Below are positions 26,872-36,568 of a DNA stretch of 64,000 nt, piece by piece. Origin of the DNA: Massilia mucilaginosa (GTDB lineage Bacteria > Pseudomonadota > Gammaproteobacteria > Burkholderiales > Burkholderiaceae_D); the NCBI RefSeq assembly GCF_011682145.1, contig NZ_WHJH01000021.1:1-64000 (forward strand), in the 5' to 3' direction. Under the pieces are notes generated by a model. That model saw only the letters and a program-made list of their open reading frames with translations. It made no database searches and had not been told where the DNA came from. Every line of letters starts with the position of its first letter. The first letter of the stretch is position 1. The position numbers and the translations under genes are program-made.

Positions 26872-28017
26872 CTAGGCCTGCACCTGCGCCAGCGCCACCG
26901 TTGCATGGCGCGCCACCAGCTCGTGGTACAGCGCGGTATAACTCTTGGCCATTTGCTCGGCGGTAAACAACTCCCAATAGCGCGCCTCGGCACGCTTGCC
27001 CATCGCTTGCGCCAGTTCCGGATCGTCCCACAGCTTGCGCATGGCCTCGCCAAACGCTTGCGGATCGCTCGGCGGCACCACCAGCCCCGTTTCGGCATCG
27101 ATATTGATATACGTCGTGCCCGTGCCAATCTCGCTCGAAATCATCGGCTTGCCGTACATCGCCCCTTCCAGCAGCGAAATACCAAACGCTTCCGAGCGCA
27201 AATGCGACGGGAACACCAGCGCGTAGCACAGGGTCAGGAGCGCAACCTTGTCAGCCTCGTCGAGCGCGCCGACGAACAGCACATGCGTCAAACCAAGCCG
27301 TTCGGCGTGCGCCTTGAGCTCGTTCTCGATCGGACCCGCCCCAACGATCACCACCGGATAATCGGTATTGGCAACCGCATCGAGCAAAATATGCAAACCC
27401 TTGTAATAGCGCAGCACCCCGACGAACAGAAAGAAACGCTCGCCGATCTGCTTGCGCCATTTGTCCATGCGCGCCTGGTCCGGTTCCGGATAAATCGTCT
27501 TGTCCAGCCCGTAAGTGATCACGCGCGTCTTGTCGCGATAACGGTCCAGCACGGCCGAGGACGCCATGTAGTTCGGCGAGGTGGCGACGATGGTGTCCAC
27601 GCTTTGCAAAAAGCGGTGCTTGAGCGGCTGGTACAGGCGCAGCAACTGCTTCTGGCGCACGATGTCGGAGTGATAGGTCACCAGGCTCGGTTTCTTGATG
27701 CGCGAAACAAAATGCGCCAGGTCCATGAACGGCCACGGGAAGTGGTAATGCACCACGTCCGCATCTTCCGCCATGCGCGCCAGTTCGCGGAAAGCGGCCA
27801 CCGAAAACCCGGTCGACGAAATCTCGAAGTCGAGCGGCAGCAGGCGCACCTTGTGGCCTTCGAACTCGACGTCGCGCCTTTCTTTCTGGCGCGTCAGGGT
27901 CAGCACTTCATTGCGCACGCCCAGGCGGCCGGTGCCGACGCACATTTGCCGGATGACCTGCTCGACGCCGCCCACCGATTCCGGGAAATAGGTTTTATAG
28001 AAATGTAGGACACGCAT
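26872..28017 (-). CDS. Family 4 glycosyltransferase
   Basis: 381-residue GT-B glycosyltransferase. N-terminal FYKTYFPESVGGVEQVIRQM resembles WbaZ-like mannosyl/rhamnosyl transferases; the donor-binding E-x7-E motif is EAFGISLLEGAMYGKP. Last gene of the gmd-rmd operon, about 30 bases after the preceding glycosyltransferase. It probably adds a GDP-activated sugar (mannose or D-rhamnose) to a surface polysaccharide or lipopolysaccharide; donor is inferred from the operon. Confidence 0.88.
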   Translation of the reverse strand: MRVLHFYKTYFPESVGGVEQVIRQMCVGTGRLGVRNEVLTLTRQKERRDVEFEGHKVRLLPLDFEISSTGFSVAAFRELARMAEDADVVHYHFPWPFMDLAHFVSRIKKPSLVTYHSDIVRQKQLLRLYQPLKHRFLQSVDTIVATSPNYMASSAVLDRYRDKTRVITYGLDKTIYPEPDQARMDKWRKQIGERFFLFVGVLRYYKGLHILLDAVANTDYPVVIVGAGPIENELKAHAERLGLTHVLFVGALDEADKVALLTLCYALVFPSHLRSEAFGISLLEGAMYGKPMISSEIGTGTTYINIDAETGLVVPPSDPQAFGEAMRKLWDDPELAQAMGKRAEARYWELFTAEQMAKSYTALYHELVARHATVALAQVQA

Positions 28018-28047
28018 AGTTTCGGAATGGCAAAGGACGACGTCGGA

Positions 28048-29181
28048 TTATTGGGAAAGGACGGCACGATACACGGCGGCGGTCTGCAGCGCGGTGTCGT
28101 GCCAGGTCAACTGGGCTGCGCGAGCGCGGCCCGCCGCAATGCATTGCTGCCGCAGCGCGTCGTCGCGCGCCAGCGCCTGCATCGCCGCGGCGATGTCTCC
28201 GGTGTTGCCCGGATCGACGTCGAGCGCCGCGCCCCGGGTTACTTCCGGCAAGGAACTGCTGTTCGAGGCCACCACCGGCACCCCGGACGCAAACGCCTCG
28301 ACCACGGGGATACCGAAACCTTCATACAGGGACGGAAACACAAACACCCCCGCGCCCGCATACACATGGCGCAGGGCATCGGCGCCGCTCAGCTGGTTCA
28401 GCCATACCACCTGCTCGCCATCCTGCCGCGCCGCCTTGATGCGCGCGATCAGTTCGTCGCAGCGCCAGCCGGCGCCGCCGACAATGACCAGCTGGCGTTC
28501 GGCGCGCAAAGCGTCCGGCAAACTTAAATAGGCACTCAGCAGGCGCTCGACATTCTTGCGCGGCTGCAAAGTACCGACAAACAAAAAATAGCCCGCACGC
28601 AGGCCGTTCTCGAGCAAGGTGCGCGCCACGGCCGACGCATCGGGCGCTTGCAGCCACGCCGCGTCGACACCGTTGTGCACCACGCTGATGCGGTGTTCAT
28701 CGATCCCGAAGCATTCGACCAGTTCACCGATCGCAAAGTTCGACACCGCGATCACATGTTGTGCCTTGCGCGCCGCTTTTTGCTGCATCCAGTTCTTGGC
28801 GCGCCGCATGCCGGGGCTGCACCACTGCGGGTACTTGATCGGCAGCGCATCGTGCAGGGTCGCCACCACCGGGCAATCCATGCGCACGATGCGGTAATCG
28901 GTCGCGTGAAAAAGATCGGCCGGCATGTGCACCCGGTTCGCGCGCGGCGTGAGCAGGTCGGCCAGGCTGGCCGCTTCGAACGATTGCGGCATGGCCTGCC
29001 CCACGCTGATGGCCGTGGCGTCGCCGCGCGCACGCGGATACGAATACGCGGCCACATCGCAGCCGGCGTCCGGCAAGTGCCGCAGCAGGGCCTGGGTGTA
29101 CACGCCGATCCCGTCCAGCCGTCCGCCGGTCAGGCCCGGTTCGATCATGGTCGTTCCCAGGCCGACGCGCAGGCGGCTCAC
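28048..29181 (-). CDS. Family 4 glycosyltransferase
   Basis: 377-residue GT-B enzyme. The domain order is standard: N-terminal acceptor domain, HDALPIKYPQWCSPGMRRAK region, then VGTLQPRKNVERLLSAY and EGFGIPVVEAFASGVPV, the E-x7-E donor site. Its start overlaps the rmd stop by ATGA, so expression is tied to GDP-sugar synthesis. Resemblance to WbpY-type A-band D-rhamnosyltransferases is plausible from context but not shown. Confidence 0.88.
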   Translation of the reverse strand: MSRLRVGLGTTMIEPGLTGGRLDGIGVYTQALLRHLPDAGCDVAAYSYPRARGDATAISVGQAMPQSFEAASLADLLTPRANRVHMPADLFHATDYRIVRMDCPVVATLHDALPIKYPQWCSPGMRRAKNWMQQKAARKAQHVIAVSNFAIGELVECFGIDEHRISVVHNGVDAAWLQAPDASAVARTLLENGLRAGYFLFVGTLQPRKNVERLLSAYLSLPDALRAERQLVIVGGAGWRCDELIARIKAARQDGEQVVWLNQLSGADALRHVYAGAGVFVFPSLYEGFGIPVVEAFASGVPVVASNSSSLPEVTRGAALDVDPGNTGDIAAAMQALARDDALRQQCIAAGRARAAQLTWHDTALQTAAVYRAVLSQ

Positions 29182-30122
29182 GCCTGGTACATCCAGCGCA
29201 GCGTGTCCGCCAGCGGAATCGGGGACAGGCCGCCGATCGCGCCGCGCAGTTTGTCATTGTTGCCCATCAGGACCAGCACATCCTTGGCGCGCACGAAGGC
29301 CGGGTTGACCCTGACCTCGATCCGGTAGCCGGCAATCGACTCCATCAGCGCGATCACCTCGCCCAGCGAGTGGGCCTGGCCAGAACAGATATTGAAGGCC
29401 TGGCCGGCCACATTGGACGCCAAGAGGCGCCGGTAGCTGTCAGCCACCATGCGCACATCGGAAAAGTCGCGCGCGATGGCCTGGTTGCCCAGTTCGATCA
29501 CGGGCGCGGCCTTGCGGAAATGCGCGACGATCTTCGGCAGCAGGAAGTTCTCGTCCTGGCCCACGCCGGTATAGTTGAATGGCCGCGCGATGATGATCGG
29601 CAGCTTGTCGCTCCACAACTGGGCCATGTGTTCCATGGCCAGCTTGCTGACGGCGTAATCGTTGGCCGGCGCGGGCGCCAGCGACTCGTCGATCCGGCCG
29701 ACGCTGGCGTTGCCGTAGACGTTGGCGGACGAGGCCAGCAGCACCGCCGATGGCTGGTGGCGCTGGGCGGCCAGCGCTTCGAGCAGGTTGCGGGTGCCGA
29801 CGATGTTGACGCGGTAAATCAGTTCGGCGTTGGCATGCGCCACGAAGGCGATGCCGGCCAGGTGCACCACGACATCCGGCTGCACCTGTTCGACCATGGC
29901 GGCCACGCCGGCGCGGTCGAGCAGGTCGACCGCGAAGACATCGGGATCGGCTTGATGATCGCCATGGCCCGGCACCACGGTGCCGAACACGCGGTAGCCG
30001 GCAGCGGCCAGTTCGCGCGCCACGTAGCGCCCCGTGAAGCCGTGCAGGCCGGTGATCAGGGCACGCTTGCCCTGCCCTTCAACACCGGGCGCGGGAGTCG
30101 TTTCCGTGACCATGGCCGTCAT
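29178..30122 (-). CDS. rmd: GDP-6-deoxy-D-mannose reductase (Rmd-type)
   Basis: 314-residue extended SDR. Cofactor motif GLHGFTGRYVA near the N-terminus and catalytic Y-x3-K in YAVSK are present, with HLAGIAFVAHANAELIYRVN matching Rmd/RfbD-type reductases. It reduces the 4-keto intermediate made by Gmd to GDP-D-rhamnose; a talose product cannot be excluded. The start is one base downstream of the gmd stop on the minus strand, so the pair forms a GDP-sugar module. Confidence 0.85.
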   Translation of the reverse strand: MTAMVTETTPAPGVEGQGKRALITGLHGFTGRYVARELAAAGYRVFGTVVPGHGDHQADPDVFAVDLLDRAGVAAMVEQVQPDVVVHLAGIAFVAHANAELIYRVNIVGTRNLLEALAAQRHQPSAVLLASSANVYGNASVGRIDESLAPAPANDYAVSKLAMEHMAQLWSDKLPIIIARPFNYTGVGQDENFLLPKIVAHFRKAAPVIELGNQAIARDFSDVRMVADSYRRLLASNVAGQAFNICSGQAHSLGEVIALMESIAGYRIEVRVNPAFVRAKDVLVLMGNNDKLRGAIGGLSPIPLADTLRWMYQA

Positions 30123-30123
30123 A

Positions 30124-31260
<1,137 letters not shown>

Positions 31261-31421
31261 CTATTCTTTACGCAAAAGGATTTCGTGCAATATAAACAAC
31301 GACTTGCGTGGATATTATGCCTGTTTTCTATGCATAATGGCAGCACCTTACGGATTGTTACGCCTATCTTGAACTGTAATGAAATGTAGTAATGCACGTC
31401 AATCCACGCCATTCTTACTAC

Positions 31422-31458
31422 AAAAAAACGGCCGCGATCAGCAACGATGGCGGCCGTT
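31422..31458 (-). terminator. Intrinsic terminator of the malic enzyme gene
   Basis: Read on the minus strand: AACGGCCGC (31450-31458) pairs with GCGGCCGTT (31427-31435) around a 14-base loop, followed by a run of T. It lies about 35 bases past the malic enzyme stop. Confidence 0.85.
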
Positions 31459-31492
31459 CCAGCGAAAAAAACGCGCTCTCTTTACAGTACGA

Positions 31493-33805
31493 TCAGCGCT
31501 CCGACACCGCATCGACCACGCACAGCGCGGTCATGTTGACGATGCGGCGCACGGTGGCCGATGGCGTCAGGATGTGCACCGCCTTGGCGCAGCCGAGCAG
31601 CACCGGGCCGATCGCGATGCCGTTGCCGGCCGCGGTCTTGAGCAGGTTGTAGGCGATGTTGGCGCTGTCGATATTCGGCATCACCAGCAGGTTCGCTTCG
31701 CCTTGCAGGGTCGAGTGCGGCATCATCTGCTTGCGCAGCTTGGCGTCGAGCGCCACGTCGCCGTGCATCTCGCCATCGACTTCGAGCTGCGGCGCCTTTT
31801 GCTGCACCAGCGCCAGCGCCGCGCGCATCTTCTGCGCCGAGGCGCTGTTGGCCGAACCGAAGTTCGAGTGCGACAACAAGGCCGCGCGCGGGATCAGGCC
31901 GAAGCGGCTCATCTCGTCGGCCGCCATGATGGTGATTTCCGCCAGCTGCTCGGCGGTCGGGTTTTCGTTGACGTGGGTGTCGACGATGGCCATCTGGCGT
32001 TCCGGCAGGATCAGGAAATTCATCGCCGCGTACACATTGGCGCCGTCGCGCTTGCCCAATACCTGTTCGATATAGTGCAGGTGCAGGCTGGTGGTGCCGA
32101 AGGTGCCGCAGATCATGCCGTCGGCGTCGCCCTTGTGGATCATCATCGCGCCGATCAGGCTGTGGCGGCGGCGGATTTCCAGCTTGGCGTATTCCTGGGT
32201 CACGCCCTTACGCATGGTCATCGCGTAATAGGTCTGCCAGTAATCGCGGTAGCGCTCGTCGTGGTCGGGGTTGATGACGTCGAAATGCTCGCCCTGCTTC
32301 AAGCGCAGGCCGAACTTGACGATGCGCTGCTCCAGGACGCTCGGACGGCCGACCAGGATCGGACGCGCCAGTTTCTCGTCGACCACCACTTGCACGGCGC
32401 GCAGCACGCGCTCTTCTTCGCCCTCGGCGTAGACGATGCGCTTGAGTTCCGGCGGGGCCGCCTTGGCCATCGCGAACAGCGGCTTCATGAAGGTGCCGCT
32501 GCGGTACACGAACTGCTGCAGGCTGTCGGCGTACGCTTCCAGGTTGGCGATCGGACGCGTCGCCACGCCGGATTCGAACGCGGCCTTGGCCACGGCCGGG
32601 GCGATGTGGATCAACAGGCGCGGATCGAACGGCATCGGGATCAGGTATTCCGGGCCGAACGAGAGGTTGCTGATGCCGTAGGTGGTGGCGACCACGTCCG
32701 ACTGCTCGGCGTGGGCCAGGTCGGCAATCGCGTGCACGACCGCAATTTCCATCTCGCGCGTGATGGTGGTGGCGCCGCAATCGAGGGCGCCGCGGAAAAT
32801 GTACGGGAAGCACAGCACATTGTTCACCTGGTTCGGATAGTCCGAACGACCGGTCGCGATAATCGCGTCGCCGCGCACGGCCTTGACTTCTTCCGGCAGG
32901 ATTTCCGGGGTCGGGTTGGCGAGTGCCAGGATCAGCGGATTGGCCGCCATTTCCTTGACCATATCCTGCTTGAGCACGCCGCCAGCGGACAGGCCCAGGA
33001 AAATGTCGGCGCCCGGCATGACTTCTGCCAGGGTGCGCAGCGGGGTATCTTGCGCGAAACGCGCCTTGTCCGGGTCCATCAGCTCGACGCGGCCTTTATA
33101 GACCACGCCGGCCAGGTCGGTCACATAGATGTTCTCGATCGGGAAACCAAGATCGACGATCAGTTCCAGGCAGGCCAGCGCCGCGGCGCCCGCGCCCGAC
33201 ACCACCAGCTTGCACTCGCGCAAATCCTTGCCGACGACCTTGATGCCGTTCAGGATGGCGGCGCCGACGATGATCGCGGTACCGTGCTGGTCATCGTGGA
33301 AGACAGGGATCTTCATGCGGCTGCGCAACTGGCGCTCGATATAGAAACACTCGGGCGCCTTGATGTCTTCCAGGTTGATGCCCCCAAAAGTCGGTTCCAG
33401 CGACGCGATGATGTCGACCAGCTTGTCCGGGTCCTGCTCGTTGATCTCGATATCGAACACATCGATGCCGGCGAACTTCTTGAACAGAACGCCCTTGCCT
33501 TCCATCACCGGCTTGGATGCCAGCGGACCGATATTGCCCAGACCCAGCACCGCGGTGCCGTTGGTGATGACCGCCACCAGATTGCCGCGCGCCGTGTATT
33601 TATAGGCGTTGCCCGGATCCTTGACGATCTCTTCGCACGGCGCGGCCACGCCGGGCGAATACGCCAGGGCCAGGTCGCGCTGATTGAGTAACTGCTTGGT
33701 GGGGGTGACACTGATCTTGCCGGGACGGGGGCACTCGTGATATTCGAGCGCTGCGAGGCGCAGCTGCTGGCGCAATTCTTCCTTCTTGTCTGGTGACGAA
33801 TCCAT
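31493..33805 (-). CDS. maeB: NADP-dependent malic enzyme with phosphotransacetylase-like tail
   Basis: 770 residues: oxidative decarboxylation of malate to pyruvate. The malic domain spans about 1-420 ([30 protein letters not shown]-binding [12 protein letters not shown]), the second half is the inactive phosphotransacetylase-like domain ([15 protein letters not shown], and near the end the NTAYNLLK-like [10 protein letters not shown]). This fusion is the standard MaeB architecture in proteobacteria. ATG 33805 has AGGAAGG upstream; a longer frame to 34012 is not conserved. It is monocistronic, ending at the terminator at 31422-31458. Confidence 0.96.
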   Translation of the reverse strand: MDSSPDKKEELRQQLRLAALEYHECPRPGKISVTPTKQLLNQRDLALAYSPGVAAPCEEIVKDPGNAYKYTARGNLVAVITNGTAVLGLGNIGPLASKPVMEGKGVLFKKFAGIDVFDIEINEQDPDKLVDIIASLEPTFGGINLEDIKAPECFYIERQLRSRMKIPVFHDDQHGTAIIVGAAILNGIKVVGKDLRECKLVVSGAGAAALACLELIVDLGFPIENIYVTDLAGVVYKGRVELMDPDKARFAQDTPLRTLAEVMPGADIFLGLSAGGVLKQDMVKEMAANPLILALANPTPEILPEEVKAVRGDAIIATGRSDYPNQVNNVLCFPYIFRGALDCGATTITREMEIAVVHAIADLAHAEQSDVVATTYGISNLSFGPEYLIPMPFDPRLLIHIAPAVAKAAFESGVATRPIANLEAYADSLQQFVYRSGTFMKPLFAMAKAAPPELKRIVYAEGEEERVLRAVQVVVDEKLARPILVGRPSVLEQRIVKFGLRLKQGEHFDVINPDHDERYRDYWQTYYAMTMRKGVTQEYAKLEIRRRHSLIGAMMIHKGDADGMICGTFGTTSLHLHYIEQVLGKRDGANVYAAMNFLILPERQMAIVDTHVNENPTAEQLAEITIMAADEMSRFGLIPRAALLSHSNFGSANSASAQKMRAALALVQQKAPQLEVDGEMHGDVALDAKLRKQMMPHSTLQGEANLLVMPNIDSANIAYNLLKTAAGNGIAIGPVLLGCAKAVHILTPSATVRRIVNMTALCVVDAVSER

Positions 33806-33974
33806 GCTGGTACGGCCTTCCTGTGTACTGTCGGGGACTGACGATTTTATCAGACGTGATCTTTCAACAAGGTACGTATTTTCACCAACATCGGCCCAAT
33901 TGCCGCAAAACATGCCTTTTTTGCGCCAAGAAAAACAAAGCGAACGCTCGCTCGACGTCACAGGGCGGTACAGA

Positions 33975-34003
33975 TTGCCGACAGTTGATACAAATCCTAG
34001 ACA
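33975..34003 (+). promoter_or_regulatory. Candidate sigma-70 promoter for the BNR-like lipoprotein gene
   Basis: TTGCCG (33975-33980) and TAGACA (33998-34003) are 17 bases apart and lie about 107 bases upstream of the lipoprotein start. The 33806-34110 gap is a divergent promoter region; nothing else in it is supported. Confidence 0.35.
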
Positions 34004-34110
34004 TAAACGCAATAGACCCTGCGCCGGGCTGGCCGGAAAATGCAGGGCATCGCGGTCGCGGTCCCTGACCCGCAGCGCGCCCTTGCCAACCTAGCCGAAA
34101 AGAGTGCCCC

Positions 34111-35316
34111 ATGAACGACATCCAGAAATGTTTACCCGCCGGCCTGATCGCCGCCACCCTGCTTGCTGCCTGCGGCGGCGGAGGCGGCGACGCGGGCAAG
34201 CCGGCCCCTCTGCCGACGCCGGATCCGGTGGCCCGCGTCGACGTCCTGATGAGTAACGAGCGCGGCATGAAGGCCATCACCATCGACGACAAGAACGCCT
34301 ATGTTGCGCTGACCAATACCGAAGCCGAGGGCAGCGCGGTGATCGCCACCGCGCGCGGCGTGAGTGCCAAGTCGGCCTGGCAAAACGTGGCGCTGGGCGC
34401 CTGCAAGCTGCCGGCCAGCGCGCAGGTCGAAGTGCGGCGCGCGGCCGACCTCAAGCAGGTGGACGGCAAGACCGTCCTGGTGCAGCCGGCCTGGGGCAGC
34501 GCCGAGGAACACACTTTATGCGAGCTCGACCAAGCCAAAATGACCTTCGTTCCCAAGGACAAGGACTTCCGCATCTGCTACGCCACCTATTGCGAACGCA
34601 TGGAGGTCAACGACGTCAAGGCTGTCGGCAAGCGCTGGTTCGCCAACGGCGGCGCTGGCCAGAACGTGCAGGTCTCGAACGACCAGGGCCTCACCTGGAA
34701 GCCGGTCATGGGCAGCATGGACAGCATGAGCTGCACGCACCAGGCCTTCGAGGTGGTGGGCGGACGCCTGCTGACCGGCGGCGAATGCCCGCTCGACATG
34801 GCCTATGTGCGCGCCTACGGCATGAACGCCGACAATTCCGCGCTGGCGTCCGCAGTCCCGGTGCCGATCAACGTGCCGGAGCTGGAAAACCGCAATGTGC
34901 ACCTGATCACCACCCTCGGCAAGAGCGAGCGCGTGTTCATCGGCGTCGAAGGCGGCCTGCTGCGCAGCGACGACAGCGGCAAGAGCTACAAGTTCGTGCT
35001 CAAGCAGCCCTTGTCGGGCGGGGCCGGCTATCCCTACATCACCGAATTGCTGTCGCCGGCGGGCAAGCCAAACGTGATCGTCGCCGCCGGGTTCGACAAG
35101 GCGCATGGCCTGCCCTACCTGGCGTGGTCGAACGACAACGGCGACAAATGGACCGACCTGTCGAGCCTGCTGCCGGGCTACAAGCGCGCCAATGCCGACG
35201 CCACCAGCGAAGTGACCTCGATCGCGGAAGACGCCCAGGGACGCATCCTGGTGACGGTCAATGAAGAGTTCAAGAAAAAGGGCCGGCTGGTCGAAGTCAC
35301 CCTGGGCAAGCTGTAA
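34111..35316 (+). CDS. Putative lipoprotein with BNR/sialidase-like repeats
   Basis: 401 residues with a lipobox (LLAAC, C21) followed by a Gly-rich linker, so it should be lipid-anchored in the envelope. The body has Asp-box-like motifs (SNDQGLTWKPV, RSDDSGKSYKFV, SNDNGDKWTDLS) spaced roughly 100 residues apart, pointing to a beta-propeller of the BNR/exo-alpha-sialidase-like type. Catalytic residues for a glycosidase are not evident, so an enzymatic function is not claimed. It is a single gene with a palindrome-rich region downstream. Confidence 0.65.
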   Translation: MNDIQKCLPAGLIAATLLAACGGGGGDAGKPAPLPTPDPVARVDVLMSNERGMKAITIDDKNAYVALTNTEAEGSAVIATARGVSAKSAWQNVALGACKLPASAQVEVRRAADLKQVDGKTVLVQPAWGSAEEHTLCELDQAKMTFVPKDKDFRICYATYCERMEVNDVKAVGKRWFANGGAGQNVQVSNDQGLTWKPVMGSMDSMSCTHQAFEVVGGRLLTGGECPLDMAYVRAYGMNADNSALASAVPVPINVPELENRNVHLITTLGKSERVFIGVEGGLLRSDDSGKSYKFVLKQPLSGGAGYPYITELLSPAGKPNVIVAAGFDKAHGLPYLAWSNDNGDKWTDLSSLLPGYKRANADATSEVTSIAEDAQGRILVTVNEEFKKKGRLVEVTLGKL

Positions 35317-35327
35317 GCACCACACCC

Positions 35328-35544
35328 GGTGTCAGGTCTGACAAACGGACACGGGCTGGACTGTATTACACCCGGTGTCTACACCTGGTGTCAGGTCTGA
35401 CAAACGGACACGAGCTGGACTGTATTGAAACCCGATGGCTGGGCTCGTGTCCGAATGTCAGACCTGACACCGGCCTGCGAGCTGGACTGTATTGAAACCC
35501 GATGGCTGGGCTCGTGTCCGAATGTCAGACCTGACACCGGCCTG
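35328..35544. repeat. 67-bp perfect tandem duplication within a family of GTGTCAGGTCTGACA palindromes
   Basis: Two identical 67-base copies lie head to tail at 35411-35477 and 35478-35544. Each ends in the segment GTGTCCGAATGTCAGACCTG, the near-exact reverse complement of a segment at 35387-35415 and again of one at 35328-35356; the 29-base arms differ by only two central bases. All sits between the lipoprotein stop and thiL, ending 26 bases before the thiL start, with no gene inside. Confidence 0.93.
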
Positions 35545-35569
35545 GTAGGATGCCGGAGTACAATTGCGC

Positions 35570-36553
35570 ATGCTCTCAGAATTCGACCTTATCAAGCAGT
35601 ACTTCAAGCGCTCCGGGCCGAACCAGGCAAGGCCAGCCCGGGCGGCGCTCGGCATCGGCGACGATTGCGCGCTGCTCGCACCCTCCCCCGGCATGCAGAT
35701 GGCCATTTCGTCCGACATGCTGGTCGAGGACCGCCATTTCTTCGCCGGCGCCGATGCGCGCATGCTGGGCCACAAATGCCTGGCGGTGAATCTGTCGGAC
35801 CTGGCGGCGATGGGCGCCCGGCCAGTGGCCTTTACCCTGGCGCTGGCGCTGCCGGCGGCCAATCCCGCGTGGCTGGGCGAGTTTGCCGCCGGCCTGTTCG
35901 CGCTGGCCGACCTGCATGGCTGCGAACTGATTGGCGGCGATACCACCAAAGGCCCGCTCAATATCTGCATCACCATCTTCGGCGAACTGGCGCCAGGTCA
36001 CGCGCTGCGGCGCGATGCGGCCATCGCCGGCGACGATCTCTGGATCTCGGGCACGCTGGGCGATGCGCGCCTGGCGCTGGCCGGGTACCGCAAGGAATAT
36101 GCGCTCGATGACGCGGCACAGCTGATGGCAGGCACGCGCATGCACATGCCCGCGCCGCGCGTCGCGCTTGGCCTGGCCCTGGCTGGAGCGCGGCTGGCCC
36201 ACGCGGCCATCGATATCTCCGATGGGCTGGTGGGCGATCTGCGGCACATCCTGGCTGCGTCGAACCTCGGCGCAAGCTTGAATGTGGATGCGCTACCGGC
36301 CGGACCGGTGCTGGCCGCGCAGCCGCAAGCGCTGCGGCGACAGTTCTGCGCCGCCGGTGGCGACGATTACGAGTTGTGCTTCACCGCCGCGCCGGAACAG
36401 CGCGAGGCGATCCTGGCTGCGGCCATCGCAAGCGGCACCGCCGTCACGCGCGTGGGCACCATCGTTGCCGCGCCGGGCCTGCGCCTGGTGGACGCGCACG
36501 GCTGCGCGCTCGATCTGCAACTGGATGGTTTCGACCACTTCGCCAGCGCCTGA
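35570..36553 (+). CDS. thiL: Thiamine-monophosphate kinase
   Basis: 327 residues; phosphorylates thiamine monophosphate to thiamine diphosphate. The PurM-like fold is shown by EFDLIKQYFK, GIGDDCALL, SSDMLVEDRHF, VNLSDLAAMGARP, LIGGDTTKGP and the C-terminal IDISDGLVGDL and AGGDDYELCF. ATG 35570 gives the canonical LSEFDLI start; TTG at 35564 would add two residues. In many proteobacteria it precedes pgpA and the cinA/pncC gene; here pncC lies 5.5 kb downstream beyond a signalling operon. Confidence 0.96.
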   Translation: MLSEFDLIKQYFKRSGPNQARPARAALGIGDDCALLAPSPGMQMAISSDMLVEDRHFFAGADARMLGHKCLAVNLSDLAAMGARPVAFTLALALPAANPAWLGEFAAGLFALADLHGCELIGGDTTKGPLNICITIFGELAPGHALRRDAAIAGDDLWISGTLGDARLALAGYRKEYALDDAAQLMAGTRMHMPAPRVALGLALAGARLAHAAIDISDGLVGDLRHILAASNLGASLNVDALPAGPVLAAQPQALRRQFCAAGGDDYELCFTAAPEQREAILAAAIASGTAVTRVGTIVAAPGLRLVDAHGCALDLQLDGFDHFASA

Positions 36554-36568
36554 TCCGGCGCCTCCCGC

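Noticed and set aside
31379..33691. A 770-codon plus-strand frame
   Set aside because: Antisense to maeB, which has complete motifs on the minus strand.
35328..35470. TPP riboswitch before thiL
   Set aside because: ACCTGA-like strings come from the palindromic repeats; the conserved CUGAGA and pairing of a thi-box are not found.
35328..35544. CRISPR array
   Set aside because: Repeats are tandem without spacers, and no cas genes are present.
35425..36111. Gene reading through the duplicated repeat region into thiL
   Set aside because: The frame is out of phase with thiL and arises from the repeat; thiL starts cleanly at 35570.
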